The notes below the pieces were generated by a model. The model was not told the DNA's origin. It ran no database searches and was given only the letters and a program-made list of their open reading frames with translations. The position numbers and the translations under genes were made by a program. A DNA stretch of 34,106 bases from the NCBI GenBank assembly GCA_946405145.1, contig CAMJGE010000022.1:1-34106 (forward strand). The letters run 5' to 3'. The DNA is from an uncultured Prevotella sp. GTDB lineage: Bacteria; Bacteroidota; Bacteroidia; Bacteroidales; Bacteroidaceae. How positions within the stretch are numbered: position 1 is the stretch's first letter; every line of letters starts with the position of its first letter. Shown piece by piece: positions 15,592-24,751 of the stretch.

Positions 15592-15984
15592 ATGGAATTA
15601 ACAGGTAAAATTATTGCCGTACTTCCGGCAAACAGTGGTGTATCTAATCGAACTGGCAATCCTTGGATGTCTCAGGAGTATGTGATTGAGGTTCCAGGGC
15701 AGTATCCTCGTAAATGTGTTTTTCGCATTTTTGGCGAAGACCGTATAAAGCAGTTCAATATTCAGCAAGGAGAAGACATTACTGTACAGTTTGATATTGA
15801 TGCCCATGAGTATAATGGACGTTGGTTTAATGAAATTCGCGCATATGGTGTTGTTCGTGGTCAGGTTGAGCCTGCTGCAGCTCCTGGTGCAACGCCATTC
15901 CCGCCAGCAAATGGTGCAACAGCTCCGTTCCCACCAGCGCAGGAACCTGCAACTGAAGGTTCTGCAGATGATCTGCCGTTCTAA
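15592..15984 (+). CDS. DUF3127 protein with SSB-like acidic C-terminal tip
   Basis: The 130-residue protein belongs to the Bacteroidota family DUF3127, of unknown function. Residues 1-88 look like a compact beta-rich, OB-like domain: MELTGKIIAVLPANSGVS, a WMSQEYVIEVPG strand, KCVFRIFGEDRIKQF, and WFNEIRAYGVVRG, the last resembling the fifth-strand region of SSB/PriB proteins. Residues 91-123 are a proline/alanine-rich linker (ATPFPPANGATAPFPPAQEP) and the protein ends SADDLPF, close to the SSB interaction tip DDIPF. I infer an SSB-like or SSB-mimic role; this is not established. I chose the ATG at 15592 because it begins the conserved domain and the earlier ATG at 15517 lies upstream of the promoter box. 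It is single, divergent from dnaN, and followed by a terminator. Confidence 0.9.
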   Translation: MELTGKIIAVLPANSGVSNRTGNPWMSQEYVIEVPGQYPRKCVFRIFGEDRIKQFNIQQGEDITVQFDIDAHEYNGRWFNEIRAYGVVRGQVEPAAAPGATPFPPANGATAPFPPAQEPATEGSADDLPF

Positions 15985-16017
15985 TTTGATTCTAAAAGGT
16001 TGTATAAGAATAATTAT

Positions 16018-16059
16018 GAGACTGTTCCTTTATTTTAAGGAATGGTCTCTTATTATTAT
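16018..16059 (+). terminator. Intrinsic terminator of the DUF3127 gene
   Basis: GAGACTGTTCCTT (16018-16030) pairs with AAGGAATGGTCTC (16037-16049) along 13 positions including two G-U pairs, loop TATTTT, followed by TTATTATTAT. It ends transcription before the convergent amidase gene. Confidence 0.8.
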
Positions 16060-16122
16060 ATAAGGTGAGAAAGGTGAGAGTTGTATATTCATTATTTATC
16101 ATAATGCCGATTCTAATATTTT

Positions 16123-16887
16123 TTACCTTTTGTCACGATCAGCTAAAACTTTGAATTTTGCGCGTTGTTGTACAAGTGATTCCAAATTTAAAATAAATGA
16201 AACACTTGATTCTTCATTTGATGGACAACTGGCAAGTGTTTTTCCTATTGGACTGATAATAGCACTTTGACCACGATAATGGCAATACTTGTCATCACCA
16301 ATACGATTACATGCCACAACAAAAGCCTGATTTTCAATTGCTCTAGCTCTTGTGAGTATCTGCCAGGCATTTTGTCGGGATTCGGGCCAGTTGGCTACAT
16401 AGATAATCATATCATATTTTAAATCTTCAGCATAACGACTCCAAATTGGGAAACGTAAATCATAACATGTCAATAACAGAATATGAAACCCCATATATTC
16501 TACGATTGTGTGCTCTCCTCCAGGCTCATAATTTAGGTCTTCATGACCATAACTAAACAAATGATGTTTATCATAATATGAAACTATTCCATTCTTACCA
16601 TCTACGAAATATAGGCGATTTCTATAGATACCATTTTCAGAAATTGCAAGACTTCCACAAATGGCTATTTGATAGTTTATGGCCATCTCTTTCATCCATG
16701 ATAATGCATTACATTTTAACTCTTCTTTGGCTATTCCTTTAGGTTCAGTTACAAATCCTGTACTCCACATCTCAGGTAATACAAATAAATCACTATCAAT
16801 AGATCCAGACATCAGTCGTTCTGCTCTTTTGATATTTTCTACTGGATTCGCCCAAACACTATTTAATTGTAAAATGGATACCTTCAT
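16123..16887 (-). CDS. Nitrilase-superfamily amidase, YafV/omega-amidase-like
   Basis: The 254-residue protein is a carbon-nitrogen hydrolase. The catalytic triad is present: Glu39 (LFVLPEMW), Lys107 (YYDKHHLFSYG) and Cys141 (LLTCYDLRFP). The tail features MIIYVANWPESR and ARAIENQAFVVACNRIG match the YafV / omega-amidase (NIT2-like) branch, which removes the amide of alpha-ketoglutaramate or similar omega-amides made as side products of transamination. The start is at the ATG at 16887, which overlaps the trmN6 stop by four bases (ATGA) and begins the conserved MKVSILQLN; a longer frame to 16923 would add residues not found in the family. The gene is visibly more A/T-rich than the genes at 2-12 kb. 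Confidence 0.9.
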   Translation of the reverse strand: MKVSILQLNSVWANPVENIKRAERLMSGSIDSDLFVLPEMWSTGFVTEPKGIAKEELKCNALSWMKEMAINYQIAICGSLAISENGIYRNRLYFVDGKNGIVSYYDKHHLFSYGHEDLNYEPGGEHTIVEYMGFHILLLTCYDLRFPIWSRYAEDLKYDMIIYVANWPESRQNAWQILTRARAIENQAFVVACNRIGDDKYCHYRGQSAIISPIGKTLASCPSNEESSVSFILNLESLVQQRAKFKVLADRDKR

Positions 16888-17594
16888 CGGATATAAAAAT
16901 CTTGTGTTAATTGTTGATACCAATGTGTCCTTACATTTGGAGCTTCTTCAATAACGCCTTCTTCTATAAGTGTTTTATCTACAGGAATTTTTGAAAATTC
17001 AATCAATAGACGCTTCGGTTCTTTTTGGGGCGTTGTACGTATTTGACAAACACGCGTAATAAAGAATCCTGCCAAGATTGCTTCAGCCTCTAACGTCGAT
17101 TGGCATTCCGATGGAATAACTAAAGAAAATATACCATGCGGATTCAACAATCTGTTGGCAGAATGCATGAGTCCTTCATAAGTCAAACTAACAGTATGCC
17201 TTGCCAATGTGCGTTGGTGATCTGGACAAGTCAAAGCTTTTACAAAGAAAGGTGGATTAGTAACAATAGCATCAAAACCTTTTTTGTCTTCAAAATACAA
17301 GATATTTTCTTTACTAATCTCAATTCTATTTGCAAATGGCGAGGCTTTAACATTTTCTTGAGCCTGGCTAATAGCATCTGCATCAATATCTATTCCAACA
17401 ACAGATGCTTGAGGAAAACGCTGAGCCATCATTAAAGCGATGAGTCCTGTACCTGTCCCAATATCAAGAATTCGTGCTGATGCCGTGGGCGCTTGAGCCC
17501 AAGCACCTAATATAGTACCATCTGTACCTACCTTCATCGCACAACGCTGCTGATGAATAGTAAACTGTTTGAACTGAAAGTAATCGTTTGCCAT
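16884..17594 (-). CDS. trmN6: tRNA1(Val) adenine-37 N6-methyltransferase
   Basis: The 236-residue protein is a Rossmann-fold SAM-dependent methyltransferase of the YfiC/TrmN6 type, which methylates A37 of tRNA1(Val) in E. coli. It shows the N-terminal FQFKQFTIHQQRCAMKVGTD signature, SAM motif I DIGTGTGLI (44-52), the acidic loop GIDIDADAI and the catalytic NPPFF (113-117), typical of N6-adenine enzymes. Length is normal. The promoter -7 box ends only 10 bases before the ATG, predicting an almost leaderless message. It overlaps the downstream amidase gene by four bases, so the two are co-translated. Confidence 0.92.
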   Translation of the reverse strand: MANDYFQFKQFTIHQQRCAMKVGTDGTILGAWAQAPTASARILDIGTGTGLIALMMAQRFPQASVVGIDIDADAISQAQENVKASPFANRIEISKENILYFEDKKGFDAIVTNPPFFVKALTCPDHQRTLARHTVSLTYEGLMHSANRLLNPHGIFSLVIPSECQSTLEAEAILAGFFITRVCQIRTTPQKEPKRLLIEFSKIPVDKTLIEEGVIEEAPNVRTHWYQQLTQDFYIR

Positions 17595-17604
17595 AAATCC
17601 GCTA

Positions 17605-17612
17605 CAAAGGTA
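17605..17612 (-). promoter_or_regulatory. Promoter -7 box of trmN6, adjacent to the start codon
   Basis: The minus strand reads TACCTTTG, an exact -7 consensus, with its last base 11 positions before the A of the ATG at 17594. A -33 TTTG at the standard spacing is not found (ACTG at 17636-17633). The predicted leader is under 10 bases. Confidence 0.6.
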
Positions 17613-17672
17613 GTATAAAAAATCGATTATTCCAGTGAAAAAGCAAATTATTTGTTAATTCTTTATTCTTCA

Positions 17673-17704
17673 TTCGTATTTCTTATTTATTATTAGTAAC
17701 TTTG
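17673..17704 (+). promoter_or_regulatory. Promoter of the lon-tgt-ispE unit
   Basis: TTCG (17673-17676, 3 of 4 matches to TTTG), 20 bases, then TAACTTTG (17697-17704), an exact -7 box. The leader to the lon ATG at 17738 is about 30 bases. No heat-shock type element was recognised. Confidence 0.7.
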
Positions 17705-17737
17705 CACCTGTTTTCTAAGAAAGAACTAATTTAATAT

Positions 17738-20200
17738 ATGAGTAAAAAGAATAAAAATTCAACATTCCAGATGATAGCAGACATTGAAGGTGATATTAAA
17801 GATATCTTTGATATCAATACTCCTGGCAATGTCTCTATCTTGCCTGTACGAAGCATGGTGTTATTTCCAGGAGTGGTCTCCCCTATCCTAATTGGTAGGG
17901 AATCCAGTAAAGTCGTTATTCAGAAAGCTGAGAAGAAAGATGAATTGCTTGGAGTCATATGCCAACGAGATCCCGATGTGAATCTTCCCTTACAAGATGA
18001 TTTGTATAAAACTGGTGTTTATGTCAAGATTATGAAAATGCTGTCGCTGCCTAATGGAAATATTACTGCCATAGTACAATGCCATAGCAGATTGCAACTT
18101 AATCAGCTCACACAGACAACACCATACCTTGTTGGTGATGTAGAGCCTTTGACAGATATTGATCCGGAAAAGAGAGATCGTGAATTCAAGACAGCTATGG
18201 AAGATCTTCGTGATCTTGTTGATGAATATGTAAACGTGTGTGAGGATATTCCTGACGAAGCAACTTTCGCTGTTAAGAATATCACAAATGATATTATGGC
18301 ACTGAATTTCATCTGCTCGAATATGCCTTTCCCTGTAAAGGAGAAAATTAAGCTTTTAGAGATGGATTCTGTCAAAGAGCGTCTTTTCAATGTGATGAAA
18401 ATTATTAATCGTGAGATTAATCTTCAGAACCTAAAGACCGATATCCGTAACAAGACACGTGAAGATATTGATGAACAGCAGCGTAACTATTTCTTGCAGC
18501 AACAGATCAAGAATATGCAGGCGGAAATGGGTAATGACTCAACGCCAGAAAAGTATGAACTGATAAATAAAGCTGAAGGAAAGAAATGGCCCGATGATAT
18601 TGCTATAACTTTCTATAAAGAAGCTGACAAACTCGATAATCTGAACCCTCAAAGTCCAGAGTTCAATGTTTTGTTGAATTATCTTCAGACACTTGTTAGT
18701 CTGCCATGGGGTGAATATACCGTCGATGATCTCGACTTGAAACGTGCCCAGAAGATTTTGGATCAAGATCACTACGGTATGGAGAAAGTGAAAGAACGTA
18801 TTCTCGAATATATGGCAGTGCTTGCTTTACGCGGCGACCTAAAGAGTCCGATACTTTGCCTATATGGTCCTCCAGGTGTAGGTAAAACATCACTTGGTAA
18901 ATCGATTGCCTCTGCCATGAAACGTAAGTACGTTCGTGTGTCTCTGGGTGGACTTCATGATGAAGCTGAAATCCGAGGTCATCGTCGTACTTATATTGGT
19001 GCAATGCCCGGACGAATCATCAAGTCCATTCAGAAAGCCGGTTCTAGCAATCCAGTATTCATTCTTGATGAGATAGACAAAGTGACACAGATGACCCACA
19101 ATGGTGATCCATCATCAGCTTTACTGGAAGTACTTGATCCCGAACAGAACAATGCTTTCCATGATAACTATCTGGATGTGGATTATGACCTGTCGAAAGT
19201 ATTATTTATCGCTACGGCAAACAACCTGAGTACCATCCCTCGTCCCCTACTCGACCGTATGGAAATAATAGAGGTAAGTGGTTATATCACTGAAGAGAAA
19301 ATTGAGATAGCCAAGCACCATTTGATACCTCGTGAATTAGACAATACTGGCCAGAATGTAAAGGGACTGAAACCTTCATTCAATAAAGCATCTATCGAGA
19401 TGATTATTGAACGTTATACACGTGAAAGCGGTGTTCGTCAGTTAGAGAAACAGATCAACAAAGCACTCCGTAAGATTGCATATAAGCGTCAGATGGATGA
19501 AAAAGCAGACTATAAGAAGATCACTCCTTCAGAGATCGAAGATCTGTTGGGTAAGCCGCCATTCTATCGCGATATCTACCAGGGAAATGATTATGCAGGT
19601 GTCGTGACCGGTTTAGCTTGGACCAGTGTGGGTGGAGAAATTCTCTTTATCGAAACCTCTCTGTCAAAAGGTAAGGGAAACAAACTTACATTAACAGGAA
19701 ACCTTGGTGATGTGATGAAGGAATCGGCGATCCTGGCACTGGAATATGTCAAGGCTCATGCTGAAACTTTGAATATCGACTATCGTATCTTCGACAACTG
19801 GAATATTCATATACATGTGCCTGAAGGTGCTACACCCAAGGATGGTCCTTCAGCTGGTATTACGATTGCCACTTCTATTGCTTCAGCCCTCACCCAGCGT
19901 AAAGTAAGAAAGAATACGGCAATGACTGGTGAGATTACTCTTCGCGGTAAGGTGCTGCCTGTAGGTGGTATTAAAGAGAAGATTCTGGCAGCTAAGCGTG
20001 CCGGTATTACCGATATTGTGATGTGTTGTGAGAATGAGAAGGATATTCTTGAAATACCCGATATATATCTGAAAGGAGTTAATTTCCATTATGTAGAGAA
20101 TGTCCAGGATGTGTGGAAATTCGCTTTGACAGACGAGATTGTTAAGAATCCTCTAGACTTCACCATCAAGGAAGATGAAAAGAAAGACGAGAAGAAATGA
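17738..20200 (+). CDS. lon: ATP-dependent protease La (Lon)
   Basis: Lon is the hexameric cytoplasmic AAA+ protease that degrades misfolded and regulatory proteins. The 820-residue protein has the N-terminal LON substrate-binding domain (about 35-240, [18 protein letters not shown]), a coiled-coil linker, the ATPase domain with Walker A GPPGVGKT (377-384) and Walker [11 protein letters not shown], and the C-terminal Ser-Lys peptidase domain with [10 protein letters not shown] (Ser705) and [14 protein letters not shown] (Lys748). The 43-residue spacing of the dyad is the same as in E. coli. The C-terminus is a short charged tail ([10 protein letters not shown]). Its TGA overlaps the tgt start by four bases. 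Confidence 0.98.
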   Translation: MSKKNKNSTFQMIADIEGDIKDIFDINTPGNVSILPVRSMVLFPGVVSPILIGRESSKVVIQKAEKKDELLGVICQRDPDVNLPLQDDLYKTGVYVKIMKMLSLPNGNITAIVQCHSRLQLNQLTQTTPYLVGDVEPLTDIDPEKRDREFKTAMEDLRDLVDEYVNVCEDIPDEATFAVKNITNDIMALNFICSNMPFPVKEKIKLLEMDSVKERLFNVMKIINREINLQNLKTDIRNKTREDIDEQQRNYFLQQQIKNMQAEMGNDSTPEKYELINKAEGKKWPDDIAITFYKEADKLDNLNPQSPEFNVLLNYLQTLVSLPWGEYTVDDLDLKRAQKILDQDHYGMEKVKERILEYMAVLALRGDLKSPILCLYGPPGVGKTSLGKSIASAMKRKYVRVSLGGLHDEAEIRGHRRTYIGAMPGRIIKSIQKAGSSNPVFILDEIDKVTQMTHNGDPSSALLEVLDPEQNNAFHDNYLDVDYDLSKVLFIATANNLSTIPRPLLDRMEIIEVSGYITEEKIEIAKHHLIPRELDNTGQNVKGLKPSFNKASIEMIIERYTRESGVRQLEKQINKALRKIAYKRQMDEKADYKKITPSEIEDLLGKPPFYRDIYQGNDYAGVVTGLAWTSVGGEILFIETSLSKGKGNKLTLTGNLGDVMKESAILALEYVKAHAETLNIDYRIFDNWNIHIHVPEGATPKDGPSAGITIATSIASALTQRKVRKNTAMTGEITLRGKVLPVGGIKEKILAAKRAGITDIVMCCENEKDILEIPDIYLKGVNFHYVENVQDVWKFALTDEIVKNPLDFTIKEDEKKDEKK

Positions 20201-21339
20201 CGTTTGAATTGCAACATACAGATTCTGCCAGTGATGCACGTGCTGGTGTTATTACTACTGATCACGGACAGATTCAAACTCCTATCTTTATGCCCGTCGG
20301 AACGGCAGGCAGTGTAAAAGGCGTACATTTCTCAGAATTGCGTGATCAGGTAAAGGCACAGATTATTTTAGGTAACACCTATCATCTGTATCTTAGACCT
20401 GGTTTGGATATTCTCAGGAAAGCTGGCGGATTACATCAATTTAATACATGGGATCGCCCTATCCTCACTGATTCAGGCGGTTTTCAGGTTTTCTCACTTA
20501 CTGGAATTCGAAAGCTCCGTGAAGAAGGTTGTGAGTTCCGTAGTCATATTGATGGTTCAAAACATATTTTCACTCCAGAAAATGTGATGGATACAGAGCG
20601 TGTCATCGGTGCAGATATCATGATGGCTCTTGATGAGTGCCCGCCAGGACAGAGTGACTATCAATATGCCAAGAATTCATTAGGACTCACTCAACGATGG
20701 TTGGAGCGCTGTGTGAAACGCTTTAATGAAACAGAACCTCTGTATGGTTACAACCAAACGTTATTTCCTATTGTTCAAGGTTGTACCTATAAAGATTTGC
20801 GTCAGGATGCAGCTAAACACGTTTGCGAAGTTCTTAGCCGTTTGAATGATGGTGGTGGTGCTTCTATTGGTGGCTTGGCTGTGGGTGAGCCTACCGAAGT
20901 GATGTATGAGATGATTGAAGTGGTGAACGATATACTTCCCAAAGACCGTCCCCGCTATCTGATGGGAGTTGGTACCCCTCAGAATATCCTCGAAGCCATC
21001 GAGCGCGGTGTTGACATGTTCGATTGTGTGATGCCTACTCGTAACGGTCGTAATGCAATGCTTTTCACTTATGAAGGTACGATGAACATGCGTAACAAGA
21101 AGTGGGAAGATGATTTCTCACCCATTGATCCTGATGGTTGTTATATCGATCGGCTTCACACGAAAGCTTACCTTCACCATCTCTTTAAGGCTCAGGAGTT
21201 GCTCGCCATGCAGATAGCCTCTATTCATAATCTGGCTTTCTACTTGCGACTGGTTACTGATGCACGCCAGCATATTATTACAGGCGACTTTGTGCAATGG
21301 AAACGTAGTGTCATTGATCAATTAGGACAACGTAGATGA
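20197..21339 (+). CDS. tgt: tRNA-guanine transglycosylase
   Basis: Tgt exchanges guanine 34 of GUN-anticodon tRNAs for the queuosine precursor preQ1. The 380-residue protein has the expected TIM-barrel motifs: GNTYHLYLRPG, the active-site segment LTDSGGFQVFSLTG, MALDECPPG, GGLAVGEP and the nucleophile region MFDCVMPTRNGRNAMLFT. The zinc site is unusual: where E. coli-type enzymes have CxCxxC before SRAYLHHL, this one reads DGCYIDRLHTKAYLHHL, so only one of the three cysteines is left. I recall other Bacteroidota Tgt proteins with a similar PIDPDG segment, so this may be lineage-wide. It overlaps both lon and the next gene by four bases. Confidence 0.96.
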   Translation: MTFELQHTDSASDARAGVITTDHGQIQTPIFMPVGTAGSVKGVHFSELRDQVKAQIILGNTYHLYLRPGLDILRKAGGLHQFNTWDRPILTDSGGFQVFSLTGIRKLREEGCEFRSHIDGSKHIFTPENVMDTERVIGADIMMALDECPPGQSDYQYAKNSLGLTQRWLERCVKRFNETEPLYGYNQTLFPIVQGCTYKDLRQDAAKHVCEVLSRLNDGGGASIGGLAVGEPTEVMYEMIEVVNDILPKDRPRYLMGVGTPQNILEAIERGVDMFDCVMPTRNGRNAMLFTYEGTMNMRNKKWEDDFSPIDPDGCYIDRLHTKAYLHHLFKAQELLAMQIASIHNLAFYLRLVTDARQHIITGDFVQWKRSVIDQLGQRR

Positions 21340-22517
21340 AAACAATAGGCATAAAACGGCATATCGCTCGATGCTGGCAACTTTTACGCCAACTGACGGG
21401 AAAAATTAACAAGATTAATCCTGCCAGATTCATGACGCGTCTCGACCGTTACATCATGGCAAAGTTTATAGGAACGTATATCTATTCGATTATTCTAATT
21501 ATCTCTATCGCCATTGTATTTGACGTGAACGAGAACCTTTCTAAGTTTGCTTCATATGGTGCTCCGCTAAAAGCCATCGTATTTGATTATTATGCTAACT
21601 TTGTGCCTTATTTCTCAAATCTGTTCTCACCTCTGTTCGTCTTTATTGCTGTCATCTTCTTTACATCCAAATTGGCAGGTAACAGTGAGATTATCGCTAT
21701 GTTGGCTGCTGGTGTAAGCTTTAAACGTCTCTTGAAGCCTTATATGATCTCTGCTGCACTGATAGCCATTGTGAATTTCTACCTTATTTCCAATGTAATT
21801 CCTCATGGTACGGTAATTCGTCAAGAGTTTGAAGCAAAATACAAGAACTCGAAACGTACCACCTCTGCATCAAATGTGCAGTTGATGGTGGGGCCTGGAA
21901 TTATTGCCTATATTCAGAGTTATGATAACCGCTCAAAGACAGGTTATGGTTTCTCATTAGACAAGTTTGAAAACAAGAAGCTGGTTAGTCACATGACAGC
22001 TTCAACCATCCGTTATGACTCTATCAGCGAAACCCGTTATCACTGGAAGGCTAACAATTATAAAATTAGAAAATTAAAAGGGCTTCGTGAAGAGATTACT
22101 ACTGGTACTACGATTGATACTTTGATACAGATGGAACCGATGGATCTTGTATTCTCTAAAGGTCAACAGGAGACACTTACTTCTGCAGAACTCAGACAAT
22201 ACATTTCCAAGCAGACAGAACGCGGTTCCGGTAATGTGGTGCAGTATGAAGTTGAATACCATAAACGTATTGCGACCTCTTTTGCATCTTTCATTCTGAC
22301 CATTATTGGTGTTAGTCTATCCAGTCGTAAGCGTAAAGGTGGTATGGGCCTTTACTTGGGTATCGGTCTGGCTCTCTCGTTCTCTTATATCTTGTTGCAG
22401 ACAGTTAGTTCCACTTTTGCTATCAATGCAGATACCCCACCTGTATTGGCTGCGTGGATACCAAACATTATTTATACTGTTATAGCATATTTCTGTTATC
22501 GACAAGCACCGAATTAG
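21336..22517 (+). CDS. LptF/LptG family (YjgP/YjgQ) permease
   Basis: Members of this family form the inner-membrane part of the LPS exporter (LptB2FG), lifting LPS from the membrane into the Lpt bridge. The 393-residue protein starts with a basic stretch, then LDRYIMAKFIGTYIYSIILI leading into the first membrane helix, two further N-terminal helices (YFSNLFSPLFVFIAVIFFTS), a central periplasmic jellyroll-like domain (about 165-300) and three C-terminal helices (FASFILTIIGVSLSSRKRKGG, LALSFSYILLQTV, IIYTVIAYF). F and G paralogues cannot be told apart by eye. The ATG at 21336 overlaps the tgt stop by four bases; an internal start at MTRLDRYIM would give a more usual N-terminus and is possible. 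Confidence 0.88.
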   Translation: MKTIGIKRHIARCWQLLRQLTGKINKINPARFMTRLDRYIMAKFIGTYIYSIILIISIAIVFDVNENLSKFASYGAPLKAIVFDYYANFVPYFSNLFSPLFVFIAVIFFTSKLAGNSEIIAMLAAGVSFKRLLKPYMISAALIAIVNFYLISNVIPHGTVIRQEFEAKYKNSKRTTSASNVQLMVGPGIIAYIQSYDNRSKTGYGFSLDKFENKKLVSHMTASTIRYDSISETRYHWKANNYKIRKLKGLREEITTGTTIDTLIQMEPMDLVFSKGQQETLTSAELRQYISKQTERGSGNVVQYEVEYHKRIATSFASFILTIIGVSLSSRKRKGGMGLYLGIGLALSFSYILLQTVSSTFAINADTPPVLAAWIPNIIYTVIAYFCYRQAPN

Positions 22518-22552
22518 AATAGAAGAATTGTGTTAATTTGAATAATTGAAAA

Positions 22553-23839
22553 GTGAAATTTGAGGAAACATATTTGAACGACAATATCCTTGATGCACTC
22601 TATGATATGCATTTTGAGGATATGACACCTATTCAGGAGCGTTGCATACCTGAGATACTCGATGGTTATGACGTGTTGGGTGTGGCTCAGACAGGTACGG
22701 GCAAGACAGCTGCTTATCTTTTGCCAATACTCTCTTTACTCGACGATGGCGGCTATCCCAAAGATGCCATCAACTGTATCATTATGTCACCTACACGAGA
22801 ATTAGCCCAGCAGATTGACCAGGCCATGCAAGGCTTTGGTTATTACCTAGATGGGGTTAGTAGTGTAGCTGTTTATGGTGGAAATGATGCTGGACGCTAT
22901 GATCAGGAATTGCGGAGTATGCGTCTTGGTGCTGATGTGCTTATCGCCACACCAGGCCGTTTGTTGAGTCATCTGAAAGTTGGGAATCTGGATCTTAGTC
23001 GTTGTTCCTTCTTTGTACTCGATGAGGCCGATCGTATGCTCGATATGGGATTTATCGATGATATCATGAAACTGGTGCAGGAACTGCCTGAGAGTTGCCA
23101 GCGCATTATGTTTTCAGCTACAATGCCTAAGAAGATCCGTGAGTTGGCTGTTCAGTTGCTTCACAATCCTGTTGAAGTAAAGATTGCTGTATCCAAACCT
23201 GCAGAGAAGATTAAGCAGAGTGCCTATGTCTGTTACGACCCGCAGAAACTGAAGATTATAAATCATATCTTCAAACAGGGTGATTTGAAACGTGTGATTA
23301 TTTTCTCAGGTAAAAAAGAACGTGTAAAAGAGATTAATCGTAGTTTGAAGTCCATGAGAATCAATTGTGACCAGATGCACAGTGACTTGTCTCAGCAAGA
23401 ACGCGATGAAGTTATGTATCGTTTTAAGGCAGGTCAAACTGATGTTCTTGTTGCAACTGATATCGTGGCACGAGGTATTGATATTGATGATATCCGTACA
23501 GTTATTAACTACGATGTTCCCCATGATGCCGAGGATTATGTACACCGTATCGGTCGTACAGCGCGAGCTGATCGTGATGGTGTTGCCATTACTTTTGTCA
23601 GTGAGGCTGATATCTACCGCTTTCAACAGATAGAACATTTTCTGGGAAAAGAGGTTGAGAAAGTAGCCCTACCCGATAAATTGGGTGAAGGTCCCGAATA
23701 TACTAAGCGCGAGAAGAAACGTTCTGATACCCGTCGTCGAGGTCGATGGCACAGTAAAGGTGATGGTCGTAACAATCAGAAGGCAAAAGGAAAGAATCGT
23801 CGTCGGCCTAAGAAAGATGGTTCAACTTCAAATGTTTAA
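22553..23839 (+). CDS. DEAD-box RNA helicase, RhlE/DeaD type
   Basis: This 428-residue ATP-dependent RNA helicase carries every core motif: Q motif TPIQERCIP (Gln28), motif I AQTGTGKT (45-52), Ia PTRELAQQ, Ib TPGR, II DEAD (157-160), III SAT, the IV-V region VLVATDIVARGIDIDD and VI HRIGRTARA. The C-terminal tail from about 375 is strongly basic (KREKKRSDTRRRGRWHSKG, KGKNRRRPKKDG), typical of RNA-binding extensions. Translation must start at GTG 22553: an in-frame TGA lies at 22547-22549 and later ATGs would remove the helix before the Q motif. It lies 35 bases after the LptF/G gene and 20 before ispE. Confidence 0.95.
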   Translation: MKFEETYLNDNILDALYDMHFEDMTPIQERCIPEILDGYDVLGVAQTGTGKTAAYLLPILSLLDDGGYPKDAINCIIMSPTRELAQQIDQAMQGFGYYLDGVSSVAVYGGNDAGRYDQELRSMRLGADVLIATPGRLLSHLKVGNLDLSRCSFFVLDEADRMLDMGFIDDIMKLVQELPESCQRIMFSATMPKKIRELAVQLLHNPVEVKIAVSKPAEKIKQSAYVCYDPQKLKIINHIFKQGDLKRVIIFSGKKERVKEINRSLKSMRINCDQMHSDLSQQERDEVMYRFKAGQTDVLVATDIVARGIDIDDIRTVINYDVPHDAEDYVHRIGRTARADRDGVAITFVSEADIYRFQQIEHFLGKEVEKVALPDKLGEGPEYTKREKKRSDTRRRGRWHSKGDGRNNQKAKGKNRRRPKKDGSTSNV

Positions 23840-23859
23840 TTTCTAATTTAGTAATATAA

Positions 23860-24693
23860 ATGTTCACAGCTCCTATCTGCAAGATTAATCTCGGACTTAA
23901 TGTCGTAGAAAAACGTCTAGATGGTTATCACAATCTTGAGACCGTATTCTATCCAGTACCTATTAATGATGGATTGGAAGTTTTTCCGATGGATTCGCAA
24001 TTTCCTTCCGATGTTGATTGTGATCTTAAAGTTACCAACCTTCATATTGAGGGTGATGAACAGAAGAATCTTGTAGTTAAAGCCTATCATCTTTTGAAGC
24101 AGGACTTCCCCACTCTGCCTCGTATTCACGTACATCTTTATAAAGGCATCCCCACCCAGGCTGGCATGGGAGGCGGTTCAAGTGATTGTGGTTTCATGAT
24201 TACCTTGCTGAATCGCCAATTCAACCTTGGACTCACAGAACAGCAGATGATTGATTATGCAGCCAAATTAGGTGCAGACTGCGCTTTCTTCATAGTCAAC
24301 CGTCCTGTCTATGCGGAAGGCATTGGCGAAAAAATGCAACCTATAGATCTTGATCTCAAAGGCTGGTATTTAGCTATTGTGCGCCCTGCCATTCCTGTCT
24401 CTACAAAAGAAGCTTTCTCCCTCATTACACCATGTCATCCTACCTGCAATTGTCGTGATATTGTGAAACAGCCTGTTGAAACGTGGCGTGGTTTACTTAC
24501 CAACGACTTTGAAAAAAGTGTCTTTGCTATCCATCCGGAGATCGGTGCTATTAAGGATCGTCTATATGAGATGGGAGCAGTTTATGCTGCTATGTCTGGT
24601 TCTGGCAGTAGTTTGTTTGGGTTGTTCCGTTCACCTGTAGATCTCAGTGACTTTAATGCAGAAGGCACATTTAAGACCTGTATTGCTTTGTGA
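23860..24693 (+). CDS. ispE: 4-diphosphocytidyl-2-C-methyl-D-erythritol kinase
   Basis: IspE is the GHMP-family kinase of the non-mevalonate (MEP) isoprenoid pathway. The 277-residue protein shows the N-terminal APICKINLGLNVVEKRLDGYHNLETVFYP region (in parts: KINLGLNV at 9-16 and RLDGYHNLETVF), the ATP loop AGMGGGSSD (101-109), and the C-terminal MSGSGSSLFGLF. Length is typical. It closes the lon-tgt unit; two hairpins follow its stop, the second with a T run. Finding it here shows that the organism uses the MEP route. Confidence 0.96.
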   Translation: MFTAPICKINLGLNVVEKRLDGYHNLETVFYPVPINDGLEVFPMDSQFPSDVDCDLKVTNLHIEGDEQKNLVVKAYHLLKQDFPTLPRIHVHLYKGIPTQAGMGGGSSDCGFMITLLNRQFNLGLTEQQMIDYAAKLGADCAFFIVNRPVYAEGIGEKMQPIDLDLKGWYLAIVRPAIPVSTKEAFSLITPCHPTCNCRDIVKQPVETWRGLLTNDFEKSVFAIHPEIGAIKDRLYEMGAVYAAMSGSGSSLFGLFRSPVDLSDFNAEGTFKTCIAL

Positions 24694-24702
24694 CGTATAA
24701 GA

Positions 24703-24732
24703 AATGGACCTCGATTCACATCGAAGTCCATT
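24703..24732. terminator. Hairpin downstream of ispE
   Basis: AATGGACCTCGAT pairs with ATCGAAGTCCATT along 13 positions with one C-A mismatch, loop TCAC. There is no T run on the plus strand; on the minus strand it is followed by TCTTAT, so it may help end galE transcription or protect the 3' end. Confidence 0.55.
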
Positions 24733-24751
24733 CACAACACAAACACAAATT

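Noticed and set aside
16888..16923. Upstream start for the nitrilase-family gene
   Set aside because: It would overlap trmN6 by 40 bases and add residues before the conserved start; the ATGA overlap at 16884 is the better signal.
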